Below, piece by piece: positions 27,439 to 36,834 of a stretch of 64,000 nt of DNA (the stretch's first letter is position 1; every line of letters begins with the position of its first letter). The stretch is from Ascidiaceihabitans sp. (GTDB lineage Bacteria > Pseudomonadota > Alphaproteobacteria > Rhodobacterales > Rhodobacteraceae). The notes beneath the pieces are model-generated. The model did not search any database. It saw nothing but the letters and a program-made list of their open reading frames with translations, and had not been told where the DNA came from. The DNA is taken from assembly GCA_028825475.1 (NCBI GenBank), contig JAPKAB010000005.1, positions 96,814 to 160,813 on the forward strand. The letters are read 5' to 3'. The position numbers were made by a program, and so were the translations under genes.

Positions 27439-29409
27439 TCATTGTGCTGCAATCTTTGCGCCGACGGTTTGAACCGCCGCATCACGAATATCCAAGGTCG
27501 CAGAAATCGCACCCTTACGGCCGTCTTCATAAGTCACTTCTGTGGTGGTCGAGATCGTATCGGACCCATCGTACATCGCGTTAATAATATCTGAGAACTT
27601 TTCCTCGATTATGCGACGACGTACTTTTTGCGTACGTGTTAATTCGCCGTCATCGGCATCCAACTGTTTGTGCAAAACAACAAAACGGTGCACCTGACAG
27701 TCAGACAACATCGCGTCCTGCGCAACAGAGGCATTAACCTCTTCAACATGTGACTGGATGGTCGATAGAACCTCTGGGTGGCCTGCCAGCTCTTGATAGG
27801 ATGCATATGCAATGTTGTTGCGTTCAGCCCAGTTACCAACAGCAGTCAGATCGATATTCACGAAAGCTGTGCAATAGGGTTTGCCATTTCCGAAAACGAC
27901 CGTTTCAAGAATATTTGGAAAGAACTTCAGTTTATTCTCAACATACTTAGGCGCAAACATATGGCCGTTTCCGGTCTGCCCAACATCCTTGGCACGGTCA
28001 ATAATCCGCAAATGTCCGCTGCTTTCTTCAATGAACCCAGCGTCACCCGTTGCAACCCAACCTTCAGCATCCTTTGTGTCTGCCGTGCTTTCTGCGTTCT
28101 TGTAGTACTCAACAAAAACGCCTGGGCTACGATAAAAGACCTCACCGTTTTCAGCGATCTTCAACTCCACACCTGGGCACGTCACGCCAACGGTATCTGA
28201 ACGCACCTCACCATCAGGTTGCGCCGTGATAAACACTGTCGCCTCTGTCTGGCCGTATAGCTGTTTTAAGTTGATCCCAAGAGATCGGTAGAAATCAAAG
28301 ATCTCTGGCCCAATCGCCTCACCCGCAGTGTAACCCACCCGCACACGGCTAAAGCCAAGTGTGTTTTTTAACGGGCCATAAATTGCAAACTCGCCCAACT
28401 GGTACTTAATCCGGTCGATCAGGTTCACAGGATTTCCATCCAAAATGGACGGTCCGACCTTGCGCGCAACGCCCATGAAGTAATCGAACAACCGCTTCTT
28501 CATCGGGCTCGCGTCTTCCATGCGGATCATCACATTGGTCAGCTGATTTTCAAAAACACGGGGTGGGGCAAAATAGTAAGTTGGCCCAATTTCACGCAAA
28601 TCCGTGTGCATTGTATCTGCACTTTCAGGGCAGTTCGTACAGAAACCACACCACAGTGCTTGACCCACAGAAAAGATAAAATCGCCAACCCATGCCATGG
28701 GCAGGTATGCCAAAATGTCATCAGTTTGGCGCAAGTCATCAAATTCGGATGAGGACTTGGCCGTCTCAATCACATTGCGATTGGACAGAACAACGCCCTT
28801 TGGTTTTCCCGTGGTGCCAGAGGTGTAAAGCATCACACAGGTGCTGTCGTAATTTAGCTTTGCAATACGTGCCTTCATCTCTGGCTCTAGTGCCGCGCGC
28901 TTTGAGCGCCCCGCTTCTTGGACTGCACTATATTGCGTTAGCTTTGCACTATCGTATTTGCGAAGACCCCGAGGATCGAGGTAAATCATCGCTTCAAATT
29001 CAGTAAGTTCGCCTTGGATTTCCATGACCTTGTCGACTTGTTCCTGATCACCAGCGATCACAAAACGCGCCCCACAATGGCTCATTGTATATGCCATCTC
29101 TTCGGCAGATGCGTCTTGGTACAAAGGCACCGGAACGGCCCCGACCATTTGTGCAGCCATCATCGACCAATACAAATACGGACGGTTGCGCCCGATGACT
29201 GCAATGAAATCACCCTCAGCCACACCAAGATCAAGCAGACCCAAGGCAAGTGCCTCGATCTCGTCATTGGTCTGTGACCATGTCCAGCTTTGCCAAATTC
29301 CAAACTCTTTTTCACGATACGCAGGAGCGGACCCGAACTGAGTTGCGTTGCGGTGCAAAAGTGCTGGAACGGATGTTAATCCGCCAGCGCCATTAAGCGT
29401 ATTCGACAA
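27439..29409 (-). CDS. AMP-dependent long-chain-type acyl-CoA synthetase/ligase; probable TTG start at 29409
   Basis: MLYTSGTTGKPKGVVLSNRN, LKQLYGQTEATVFI, WVATGDAGFI; GGAGGAGAATACATTG supplies SD and start. Confidence 0.9.
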   Translation of the reverse strand: MSNTLNGAGGLTSVPALLHRNATQFGSAPAYREKEFGIWQSWTWSQTNDEIEALALGLLDLGVAEGDFIAVIGRNRPYLYWSMMAAQMVGAVPVPLYQDASAEEMAYTMSHCGARFVIAGDQEQVDKVMEIQGELTEFEAMIYLDPRGLRKYDSAKLTQYSAVQEAGRSKRAALEPEMKARIAKLNYDSTCVMLYTSGTTGKPKGVVLSNRNVIETAKSSSEFDDLRQTDDILAYLPMAWVGDFIFSVGQALWCGFCTNCPESADTMHTDLREIGPTYYFAPPRVFENQLTNVMIRMEDASPMKKRLFDYFMGVARKVGPSILDGNPVNLIDRIKYQLGEFAIYGPLKNTLGFSRVRVGYTAGEAIGPEIFDFYRSLGINLKQLYGQTEATVFITAQPDGEVRSDTVGVTCPGVELKIAENGEVFYRSPGVFVEYYKNAESTADTKDAEGWVATGDAGFIEESSGHLRIIDRAKDVGQTGNGHMFAPKYVENKLKFFPNILETVVFGNGKPYCTAFVNIDLTAVGNWAERNNIAYASYQELAGHPEVLSTIQSHVEEVNASVAQDAMLSDCQVHRFVVLHKQLDADDGELTRTQKVRRRIIEEKFSDIINAMYDGSDTISTTTEVTYEDGRKGAISATLDIRDAAVQTVGAKIAAQ

Positions 29410-29546
29410 TGTATTCTCCTCCCAAACTGGTAACAAAGGTTTCCAGCCACGATCACTTAAGCGATTCTATGTCACTCAAAGATGCTGGCTTTATCCTTAA
29501 GGTCAACTTTTTCCTGAAGGTTTCTCAAACCTAACGAATTGTAACA

Positions 29547-31532
29547 ATGCTCGATCAGTGCTTGAATTCTAGGCAATCACCACTCCACAGTGCGCTCAAC
29601 ATCACGATCAATAGGGAGCCAAACGTGACGCTCAATCGCGCAGCTACACATGCTATGACGGCCGCTGGCCTAAACTTGATTGGGCAAGCTTTGACCATCT
29701 TTGACAGTGAACTTCGGCTGGCGGTCAGCAATGCCCCCTTTAAAGAAATGTTTGACCTCCCAGACGAGTTGGTCGCCCACGGTGCCCCCTTTGAGGATAC
29801 TATTCGTCATCTCGCTTTGCGCGGTGAGTACGGTGACATTGTTGACCTTGAAGCTTTTGTGGCAGAGCGGATCGAAGTCGCCCGTGCGTTTGAACCTCAC
29901 TATGTTGAGCGCCATCGCTCCAACGGCACGGTCATATCTGTGGAAGGATCCCCCCTACCCCAAGGCGGGTGGATCACAGTCTATACAGATATCACCAGCA
30001 CCAAAAAACAAGAGACGCTGCTACGTGCCCGCTCTGAGGAACTGACGGATCAGGTCTTGGCCCACGCCGAAGAACTGGCCAGTACAAACCGTGCACTGGC
30101 CGCGACAGTGTCTGCGCTTGGCGAAACGAAACGGCACCTTACAGAAGTGGAGGCACGGACACGTCTAACGACCGAAATGATGCCCGCGCACATCGCCCAC
30201 ATCGATGAGACGGGGCATTACACTTACTCCAATCGGCAACTCAGCACGATCATCCCAGGGCGCCCCAACAACATCATAGGCATGCATATTTCTGATGCAC
30301 TTGGGTTGGGCGTTTACGAGAAAATCAAGCCCATGCTTCACGGCGCTTTCGCTGGCGAGAACACTCTGACTGAGTTCACGGATGCCGCCAGCGCCCATCG
30401 CATCCGCGCTGCCTTTACGCCTGACACCCGTGGTGGTGCCTATGTCTTGTCCACCGATGTAACGTTGGAAACTCAAACGCGCGTAGCACTACAGCAAACC
30501 AGCAAACGTGAACTGGCCGCCCAAGTGACATCAGGATTGGCGCATGACTTCTCGAATTTACTGACCATCATTCTTGGGATGCAGTCTAAGTTGGCACGCC
30601 TTGATGAACTGCCCTCGGCTGCCAAACCCTTGATCGAAGGTACCTTGAATGCAGCAAAACGCGGCGGCGATCTATTGGGCAGCATTGCTGAGATTACCAG
30701 CCAACGTGTCCAACGCCCCCGTGTGACCGATCTGCATGCGTTGCTGCGAGAGATGGAAACACTCGCGGCCCCAACTCTACCAGAGAACGTCGTCTTCACT
30801 GTGATTGATCAACTACCAAACAAAGCGGTTCTGCTGGATCAAGGTGCGATTAAAGACGCGTTGCTCAATCTAATCCTAAACGCCCGTGACGCTTGTGGGT
30901 CGAACGGAAGTATCAAACTTAGTGCATCAACGGTTCACAACACGTGGATTGAATTTACGGTATCGGACACAGGGACGGGCTTTTCCGAAGATGCCTTAAA
31001 GCACGCGTGTGACCCATTTTATACGACCAAAGGCAGCGAAGGCACAGGGTTAGGCCTGCCCATGGTCTACGACATTACCAAGCTTGCTGGCGGCGACCTA
31101 AGGCTCCAGAACACATCAGAGGGCGGCGCATCAATCCGTCTGCGCCTGCCGCTGCGCTTTAGCCCTGAGGTCACTGGCGGCTTGGCTTTGCTGGTTGAAG
31201 ACAACGATGATTTACGTGCACTTTACCGCGATATGCTGACCGACATGGGGCACAGCGTTATTGAAGCAACTTCAGCAGATGAGGCGACTGCACTCATCGC
31301 AAACCTGCCTGACATTGCGTTGATCCTTTCGGATATCCGTCTAAGTGGCGAAGGTACGGGGTTGGATTTGCTAAAGCGGATCGAAAAGGGAAAGACACCT
31401 GTCGTCCTTATGACCTCTTTGTCCCCAAATGACCCATTGCACCACGAGGCCCAAGCCGCGACAACTGTCCTTGCGAAACCATTCACCGCCTACGATCTGG
31501 CCAATGTCCTCAAACCGAAGGTGCAACAATGA
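29547..31532 (+). CDS. PAS-domain hybrid sensor histidine kinase with C-terminal receiver domain
   Basis: PAS_7-like N-terminus, coiled coil, HisKA SGLAHDFSNLLTIILGM, HATPase DTGTGFSEDALKHACDPFYTTKGSEGTGLGLPMVY, REC LALLVEDNDDLRALYRDML...LILSDIRLSG. Confidence 0.92.
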   Translation: MLDQCLNSRQSPLHSALNITINREPNVTLNRAATHAMTAAGLNLIGQALTIFDSELRLAVSNAPFKEMFDLPDELVAHGAPFEDTIRHLALRGEYGDIVDLEAFVAERIEVARAFEPHYVERHRSNGTVISVEGSPLPQGGWITVYTDITSTKKQETLLRARSEELTDQVLAHAEELASTNRALAATVSALGETKRHLTEVEARTRLTTEMMPAHIAHIDETGHYTYSNRQLSTIIPGRPNNIIGMHISDALGLGVYEKIKPMLHGAFAGENTLTEFTDAASAHRIRAAFTPDTRGGAYVLSTDVTLETQTRVALQQTSKRELAAQVTSGLAHDFSNLLTIILGMQSKLARLDELPSAAKPLIEGTLNAAKRGGDLLGSIAEITSQRVQRPRVTDLHALLREMETLAAPTLPENVVFTVIDQLPNKAVLLDQGAIKDALLNLILNARDACGSNGSIKLSASTVHNTWIEFTVSDTGTGFSEDALKHACDPFYTTKGSEGTGLGLPMVYDITKLAGGDLRLQNTSEGGASIRLRLPLRFSPEVTGGLALLVEDNDDLRALYRDMLTDMGHSVIEATSADEATALIANLPDIALILSDIRLSGEGTGLDLLKRIEKGKTPVVLMTSLSPNDPLHHEAQAATTVLAKPFTAYDLANVLKPKVQQ

Positions 31533-32230
31533 CAGCGCCGTTAGTAACCATCCTTGATGACGAGCCAGCCATTCGCACAATGTTGGCTGATGCGCTGGAC
31601 GATGCTGGTTTCCGGACGATGTGTTTTGGACGTGCCCGCGAATTTGAGGCCGCGTTGCAAAAGCACACGCCTGATGTTTGCTTGGTCGATTTATCCTTGC
31701 CTGACACAGATGGGCTAACGGTTGTTCACCGTCTTGCCTTGGAACAAGGCGCGTCTGTCATCATCATTTCTGGCCGTGCGCAGGTGCAGGATCGAGTGAC
31801 TGGTCTGGAACTGGGGGCTGATGATTACATCATCAAACCGTTTGATCCCTTGGAAGTAGTTGCGCGCGTTCGCGCCCGATTGCGCGGTGGCAAGGCTGTG
31901 ACCCAAACCAGCAATACCGCCAAATTCAATGGTTGGACCGCTCATTTTGATGCTTACACTTTGATCGACGATGCAGGTGATGCCACTCCTTTTTCACATG
32001 CAGAAGGCGAAGTGCTTCGTCTATTCCTTGATAGCCCAAAGCGTCTAATCACCCGCACCCAGATGCAAGAGTCATTGGGCGGGGCCGCAAGCGAGAGTTT
32101 TGACCGCGCGATGGATGTGCGTATTTCGCGCCTGCGTACTAAATTGCGTGAAGATCCCAAGAACCCACAGCTGATCAAAACGATATATGGTGCCGGGTAT
32201 ATCTTTCTTGGGGATGTCAGCTGGAGCTAA
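31529..32230 (+). CDS. OmpR/PhoB-family response regulator
   Basis: REC (LVDLSLPDTDG, LGADDYIIKPFDPLEVVARVRARLRG) plus winged helix (DRAMDVRISRLRTKLREDPKNPQLIKTIYGAGYIF); 4-nt overlap with the kinase. Confidence 0.95.
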   Translation: MTAPLVTILDDEPAIRTMLADALDDAGFRTMCFGRAREFEAALQKHTPDVCLVDLSLPDTDGLTVVHRLALEQGASVIIISGRAQVQDRVTGLELGADDYIIKPFDPLEVVARVRARLRGGKAVTQTSNTAKFNGWTAHFDAYTLIDDAGDATPFSHAEGEVLRLFLDSPKRLITRTQMQESLGGAASESFDRAMDVRISRLRTKLREDPKNPQLIKTIYGAGYIFLGDVSWS

Positions 32231-32308
32231 CCAGAAATTGGGCACACGTCAAAAACCTGCCCAAACAACAATTGGCTCTTCACCTCACTGAAAACACTGA
32301 TAGAATCA

Positions 32309-32542
32309 TTGGCAATGCTAGACGTCGTTTTATATCGCCCCAGCCACAAAGCGAGACCACGGTTTTACCGTGTCGAAATTGCTATGGATCTATTTTCCGA
32401 AGTGTCGGTGTTGCGCGAATGGGGTGTCAAAGGTGGCGCACCCTGTGAAACGATCACCAGCTTTGGCAATTTACGTGACGCATCCCACGCCGCCGATTCA
32501 TATCGTATCCGCGCCCAAAAACGCGGCTATAAACGCGCTTGA
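32309..32542 (+). CDS. Stand-alone WGR-domain protein
   Basis: 77 aa; RPSHKARPRFYRVEIAMDLFSEVSVLREWGVKG. Confidence 0.75.
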   Translation: MAMLDVVLYRPSHKARPRFYRVEIAMDLFSEVSVLREWGVKGGAPCETITSFGNLRDASHAADSYRIRAQKRGYKRA

Positions 32543-32550
32543 GTTTTGAG

Positions 32551-32578
32551 CAAAAGGCGGGCCGCAGCCCACCTTTTG
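32551..32578. terminator. Convergent terminator hairpin between the WGR gene and the formate dehydrogenase gene
   Basis: CAAAAGGcGGGC-cgca-GCCCaCCTTTTG, one mismatch. Confidence 0.65.
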
Positions 32579-32583
32579 GTTTC

Positions 32584-35346
32584 TTATTCAGCCGCCATAA
32601 CATCAGCAGCAGCTTCGACTTTCACCGCAGAAAACTTAAATTCTGGAATTTTCCCAAACGGATCAACCGCTGGATTTGTCAGAATGTTTGCCGCCGCCTC
32701 AACAAAGGCAAATGGTAAGAACACCATATCCGGTGCCACAGCACGATCCATACGTGCCATGATCACAATCGAACCACGCTTCGTGGTCAGACGTACATGC
32801 CCACCCGGCTCTACACCTAGCTTGCGCAAAGTGGATGGATGCAGCGAACAGTTCGCCTCAGGCTCTAGCCCATCCAACACAGTCGCACGACGGGTCATAG
32901 AACCTGTGTGCCAGTGCTCTAACTGACGGCCCGTTGTCAGGATCATTGGGTATTCCGCATCAGGCACATCATCAGGTGCAATCACGCTAGCAGGCGTAAA
33001 TTTAGCACGACCATCAGCGCGTGGAAAACCATTGCCAAACACAACAGCCTGACCAGGATCGGTCGGGCTAAGTGACGGATAGGTTACCGCTTCAGTTGTC
33101 AAACGATCCCACGTGATGTTGTCGAGACTGCGCATATTCACTGTCATCTCAGCAAACACTTCGCTTGGGTGCGTATAAGTCCAATCCAAACCACAACGTT
33201 TGGCCAACTCAACTTCGATCCACCAATCTTCTTTCGCCTCACCCGGAGGTACAACCGCTTGGCGCACCATTTGCACCTGACGGTTCGTGTTGGAAACCGT
33301 ACCTGATTTTTCATACAGCGCAGAGGCGGGCAAAATTACGTCGGCATAGTTCGCAGTTTCAGTGATAAAGATGTCTTGCACAACCAAGTGGTCAAGTTTG
33401 GCCAAAGCATCACGCGCGTGTTCAACATCTGGATCAGACATCGCTGGGTTCTCACCCAAAATGTACATCGCCTTGATTTTGTCCTCATGGACCGCGTCCA
33501 TGATTTCGGTCACAGTTAGGCCCTTCTCATTTGAGAAATCACCTGACCCCCAAACCTCGGTAAATGCGGAGCGCACACCATCGTCCGTCACCGACTGGTA
33601 GTCAGGTAAGAACATTGGAACCAAGCCGGCGTCAGACGCGCCTTGTACGTTGTTCTGACCACGCAGTGGGTGAAGGCCAGAGCCTGGGCGACCAACTTGG
33701 CCCGTCATCAACGCCAAAGAAATCAAGCAACGCGCATTGTCTGTACCGTGGATGTGTTGACTGACGCCCATGCCCCAGAAAATCATCCCTGCCTTAGCAC
33801 CTGCAAATGTGCGGGCGACTGCGCGTAAAGTTTCAGCATCGATGCCACAAATTTCAGACATCTTCACTGGTGTGAAATCCTTAAGGTGGGCTTTTTCAGC
33901 TTCCCAGTTTTCAGTGTACGCCTCTATGTATTGCTGGTCGTACAATCCCTCTTCGACGATCACATGCATGATCGCGTTCAACATTGAAACGTCCGCACCT
34001 GGGCGGAACTGAAGCATGTGGGTGGCAAAGCGCTTAAGCGCCTGACCGCGCGGATCCATTACAATCAACTTGCCGCCACGTTTAGTGAACTGTTTGAAAT
34101 AGGTCGCGGCCACAGGGTGGTTTTCGATCGGGTTTGCACCGATTACGATGGCCACATCAGCATTTTCGATCTCGTTGAATGTTGCCGTTACAGCACCCGA
34201 TCCAACGTTTTCAATCAACGCAGAAACGGATGAGGCGTGGCACAAGCGCGTACAGTGGTCGACGTTGTTGTGCTTAAACCCTTCACGAATGAATTTCTGG
34301 AACAGATAAGCTTCTTCATTGGTGCACTTGGCAGACCCAAAACCTGCCACTTCGCGCCCGCGACCCTTCAGGCCATTCGCAGCAAAATCCAACGCCTCAT
34401 CCCAAGTTGCCTCGCGGAAAACACTGCCCCAATTCCCGGGATCAACATTCAAACCCTTGGCGGGTGCATCGTCGCGACGGATCAACGGTTTGGTCAGACG
34501 GTGGTTGTGGTGGATATAGTCGTAGCCAAAACGGCCCTTAACGCACAAACGACCCTCGTTTGCAGGACCATTGATGCCCTCAACATACTTCACTTTGCCA
34601 TCTTTAACCTTAATCGAAATCTGGCAACCCACGCCACAAAACGCACAAACGCTTTCTGTTTCGCTATCAAAATCTTTGCTGTCCCCAACGCCGTCACCCG
34701 CAGTCACAGCAGCAGGCATCAAAGCACCTGTTGGACAGGCTTGAACGCATTCGCCACACGCCACACAAGATGAATCACCCATGGGGTCGGCCATATCAAA
34801 AGTAGGGTAGCTATCATGGCCACGGCCCGACATGCCGATCACATCGTTGACCTGAACCTCACGACACGCGCGCACGCACAAACCACAAGAAATACAAGCA
34901 TCCAAGTTGACAGACATCGCAACGTGACTGTCATCCAACAACGGAATGCGACCCTCTTCCAATTTTGGAAAACGGCTCTCTGACACACCATTCAACTCGG
35001 CCATATCCCACAGGTGTGCTGATTTATCATGGGCATCTTCACGGGCTGGTTGGTCTGCGACCAACATTTCAACCACCATCTTGCGCGCGTTCTCAGCGCG
35101 GGCAGAATTGGTGGTTACCACCATGCCATCCAAAGGCTCCCGAATACACGAAGCGGCCAACGTACGCTCACCGTCGATCTCAACCATACAGGCGCGGCAA
35201 TTGCCGTCAGGGCGATAGCCCGGTGCTGGCTTATGGCACAGGTGAGGGATAACAAGTCCACGACCATTGGCCACTTCCCAGATTGTCAGGCCGGATTCGG
35301 CCTCGACTTCTGTGCCATCTAGCGTGAATTTCACTGTATTGGACAT
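32584..35346 (-). CDS. fdhF: Formate dehydrogenase alpha subunit (molybdopterin; N-terminal 2Fe-2S and 4Fe-4S domains)
   Basis: KFTLDGTEVEAESGLTIWEVA ferredoxin domain, CISCGLCVRACREVQ, CVACGECVQACPTG, CAFCGVGCQISI, active-site region NNVDHCTRLCHASS (Cys, not Sec). Confidence 0.92.
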   Translation of the reverse strand: MSNTVKFTLDGTEVEAESGLTIWEVANGRGLVIPHLCHKPAPGYRPDGNCRACMVEIDGERTLAASCIREPLDGMVVTTNSARAENARKMVVEMLVADQPAREDAHDKSAHLWDMAELNGVSESRFPKLEEGRIPLLDDSHVAMSVNLDACISCGLCVRACREVQVNDVIGMSGRGHDSYPTFDMADPMGDSSCVACGECVQACPTGALMPAAVTAGDGVGDSKDFDSETESVCAFCGVGCQISIKVKDGKVKYVEGINGPANEGRLCVKGRFGYDYIHHNHRLTKPLIRRDDAPAKGLNVDPGNWGSVFREATWDEALDFAANGLKGRGREVAGFGSAKCTNEEAYLFQKFIREGFKHNNVDHCTRLCHASSVSALIENVGSGAVTATFNEIENADVAIVIGANPIENHPVAATYFKQFTKRGGKLIVMDPRGQALKRFATHMLQFRPGADVSMLNAIMHVIVEEGLYDQQYIEAYTENWEAEKAHLKDFTPVKMSEICGIDAETLRAVARTFAGAKAGMIFWGMGVSQHIHGTDNARCLISLALMTGQVGRPGSGLHPLRGQNNVQGASDAGLVPMFLPDYQSVTDDGVRSAFTEVWGSGDFSNEKGLTVTEIMDAVHEDKIKAMYILGENPAMSDPDVEHARDALAKLDHLVVQDIFITETANYADVILPASALYEKSGTVSNTNRQVQMVRQAVVPPGEAKEDWWIEVELAKRCGLDWTYTHPSEVFAEMTVNMRSLDNITWDRLTTEAVTYPSLSPTDPGQAVVFGNGFPRADGRAKFTPASVIAPDDVPDAEYPMILTTGRQLEHWHTGSMTRRATVLDGLEPEANCSLHPSTLRKLGVEPGGHVRLTTKRGSIVIMARMDRAVAPDMVFLPFAFVEAAANILTNPAVDPFGKIPEFKFSAVKVEAAADVMAAE

Positions 35347-35551
35347 GCTATGCCTCCCCTTATTGTAGCTCACTTTAGCAAACCATGACCTAAATTCGGA
35401 CACTCAATCGCGACATTCATACTCGAATTTACGCCAAGACATGCGATGTCACCGACTTCGTCTTACCAAATAAACTCCCCGCGGAGCGCCTCACCCCTTC
35501 CAACCCGCGCAGACCTCACTTATCCATTTGGAAACCGTACAAGGAACCTAC

Positions 35552-36205
35552 ATGTCCCACATAACCCTCATTCGTCACGGACAAGCAAACTCCACCGCGA
35601 CAGACGAAGCCAGTTATGACCGTCTCAGCGCCCTTGGGCACCAACAGGCAAAGTGGTTGGGTGAACACCTCATCGACACAAACCAAGTGCACCAAAACCT
35701 TTATACAGGCACTTTGCGCCGTCACGCAGAAACCGCAGATGGTATGGCCACTGGCCTAACGCCTATCCGTGATGAACGTCTAAATGAGCTTGAATATTTC
35801 ACACTCGCCACCGCGCTTGAAGCTGAACACGGGCTTGAAATGCCAACTCAACAGTCAGAATTTGTTCATCACTTACCTCGCGTTTTTGAGGCGTGGAAAG
35901 CGGACGAAATCGAAGGTGCACCAGAACGCTTTAGCGAGTTTGAAACACGTGTAAACGATGTGATCAAAGACATTGCTGCACGCCCTGGCCCCTCATTGGT
36001 TGTCACATCAGGCGGCCTCATTTCAATGGTTATGCGTCAGCACCTTAATTTGGATATCGTCAAAATGGCCAATCTAGCTCTTGCCATAATGAACAGCTCG
36101 ATCCATCGTTTGCACCCAATCGGCGGAACAATGTCACCTGTGATGTTCAATGCAGTTCCCCACCTCGAAGCACCCGAACGTCACCATGCACAAACACACG
36201 TTTAA
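35552..36205 (+). CDS. Histidine phosphatase (phosphoglycerate-mutase-like) family protein
   Basis: MSHITLIRHGQANS (RHG motif), YTGTLRRHAETADGM, VVTSGGLISMVMR. Confidence 0.9.
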   Translation: MSHITLIRHGQANSTATDEASYDRLSALGHQQAKWLGEHLIDTNQVHQNLYTGTLRRHAETADGMATGLTPIRDERLNELEYFTLATALEAEHGLEMPTQQSEFVHHLPRVFEAWKADEIEGAPERFSEFETRVNDVIKDIAARPGPSLVVTSGGLISMVMRQHLNLDIVKMANLALAIMNSSIHRLHPIGGTMSPVMFNAVPHLEAPERHHAQTHV

Positions 36206-36216
36206 AGGATTAAATC

Positions 36217-36834
36217 ATGCAATTGTTTTATGCTCCAAACACCATCTCGATGTCGGTTGCTATCGCGTTGCAAGAGGCAGGGCTTGGACATGAATTGACC
36301 CGCGTGGACTTTACCAAAGCTGAACAAACCGGTGATGCTTATCTCGCTAAAAACCCAAAAGGTCGCGTGCCAACTTTGATCGTTGGGGACAAGGCACTCA
36401 CCGAAACAGGTGCATTGCTCGAATATATCGCAGCCCTTGTTCCTGAAAAAAAGCTTGTGCCATCTGATCCATTGCAAGCCTTCAAAATGCGCAGCGTAAT
36501 GTTCTACCTTGCCTCCACAATGCATGTGAACCACGCACATAAAATGCGCGGCTCACGCTGGGCCGATCAACAGACAAGTTGTGACGACATGACATCAAAA
36601 GTGCCCCAGACTATGGCCACATCAGCCAGCTACATTGAAGACGAATGTTTGCAGGGTCCCTTCATTCTGGGCGATACCTTCTGTGTCGCCGACATCTATT
36701 TATTTAACGTGTGCACTTGGCTTCCAGGCGATGGCGTTGAGGTCAAAAATTACCCGAAACTCACCGCGCATATGGCAGCCATGGAAACCCGCGCATCCGT
36801 CCAGAAGATCCGTGAACTCGGCATACTGACATGA
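36217..36834 (+). CDS. Glutathione S-transferase family protein
   Basis: LFYAPNTISMSVAIALQEAGLGHELTRVDF, NPKGRVPTLIVGDKALTETGALLEYIA. Confidence 0.92.
   Translation: MQLFYAPNTISMSVAIALQEAGLGHELTRVDFTKAEQTGDAYLAKNPKGRVPTLIVGDKALTETGALLEYIAALVPEKKLVPSDPLQAFKMRSVMFYLASTMHVNHAHKMRGSRWADQQTSCDDMTSKVPQTMATSASYIEDECLQGPFILGDTFCVADIYLFNVCTWLPGDGVEVKNYPKLTAHMAAMETRASVQKIRELGILT

Noticed and set aside
34237-34773. 178-aa plus-strand ORF
   Set aside because: Antisense to the strongly conserved FdhF iron-sulfur region; codon-mirror artefact
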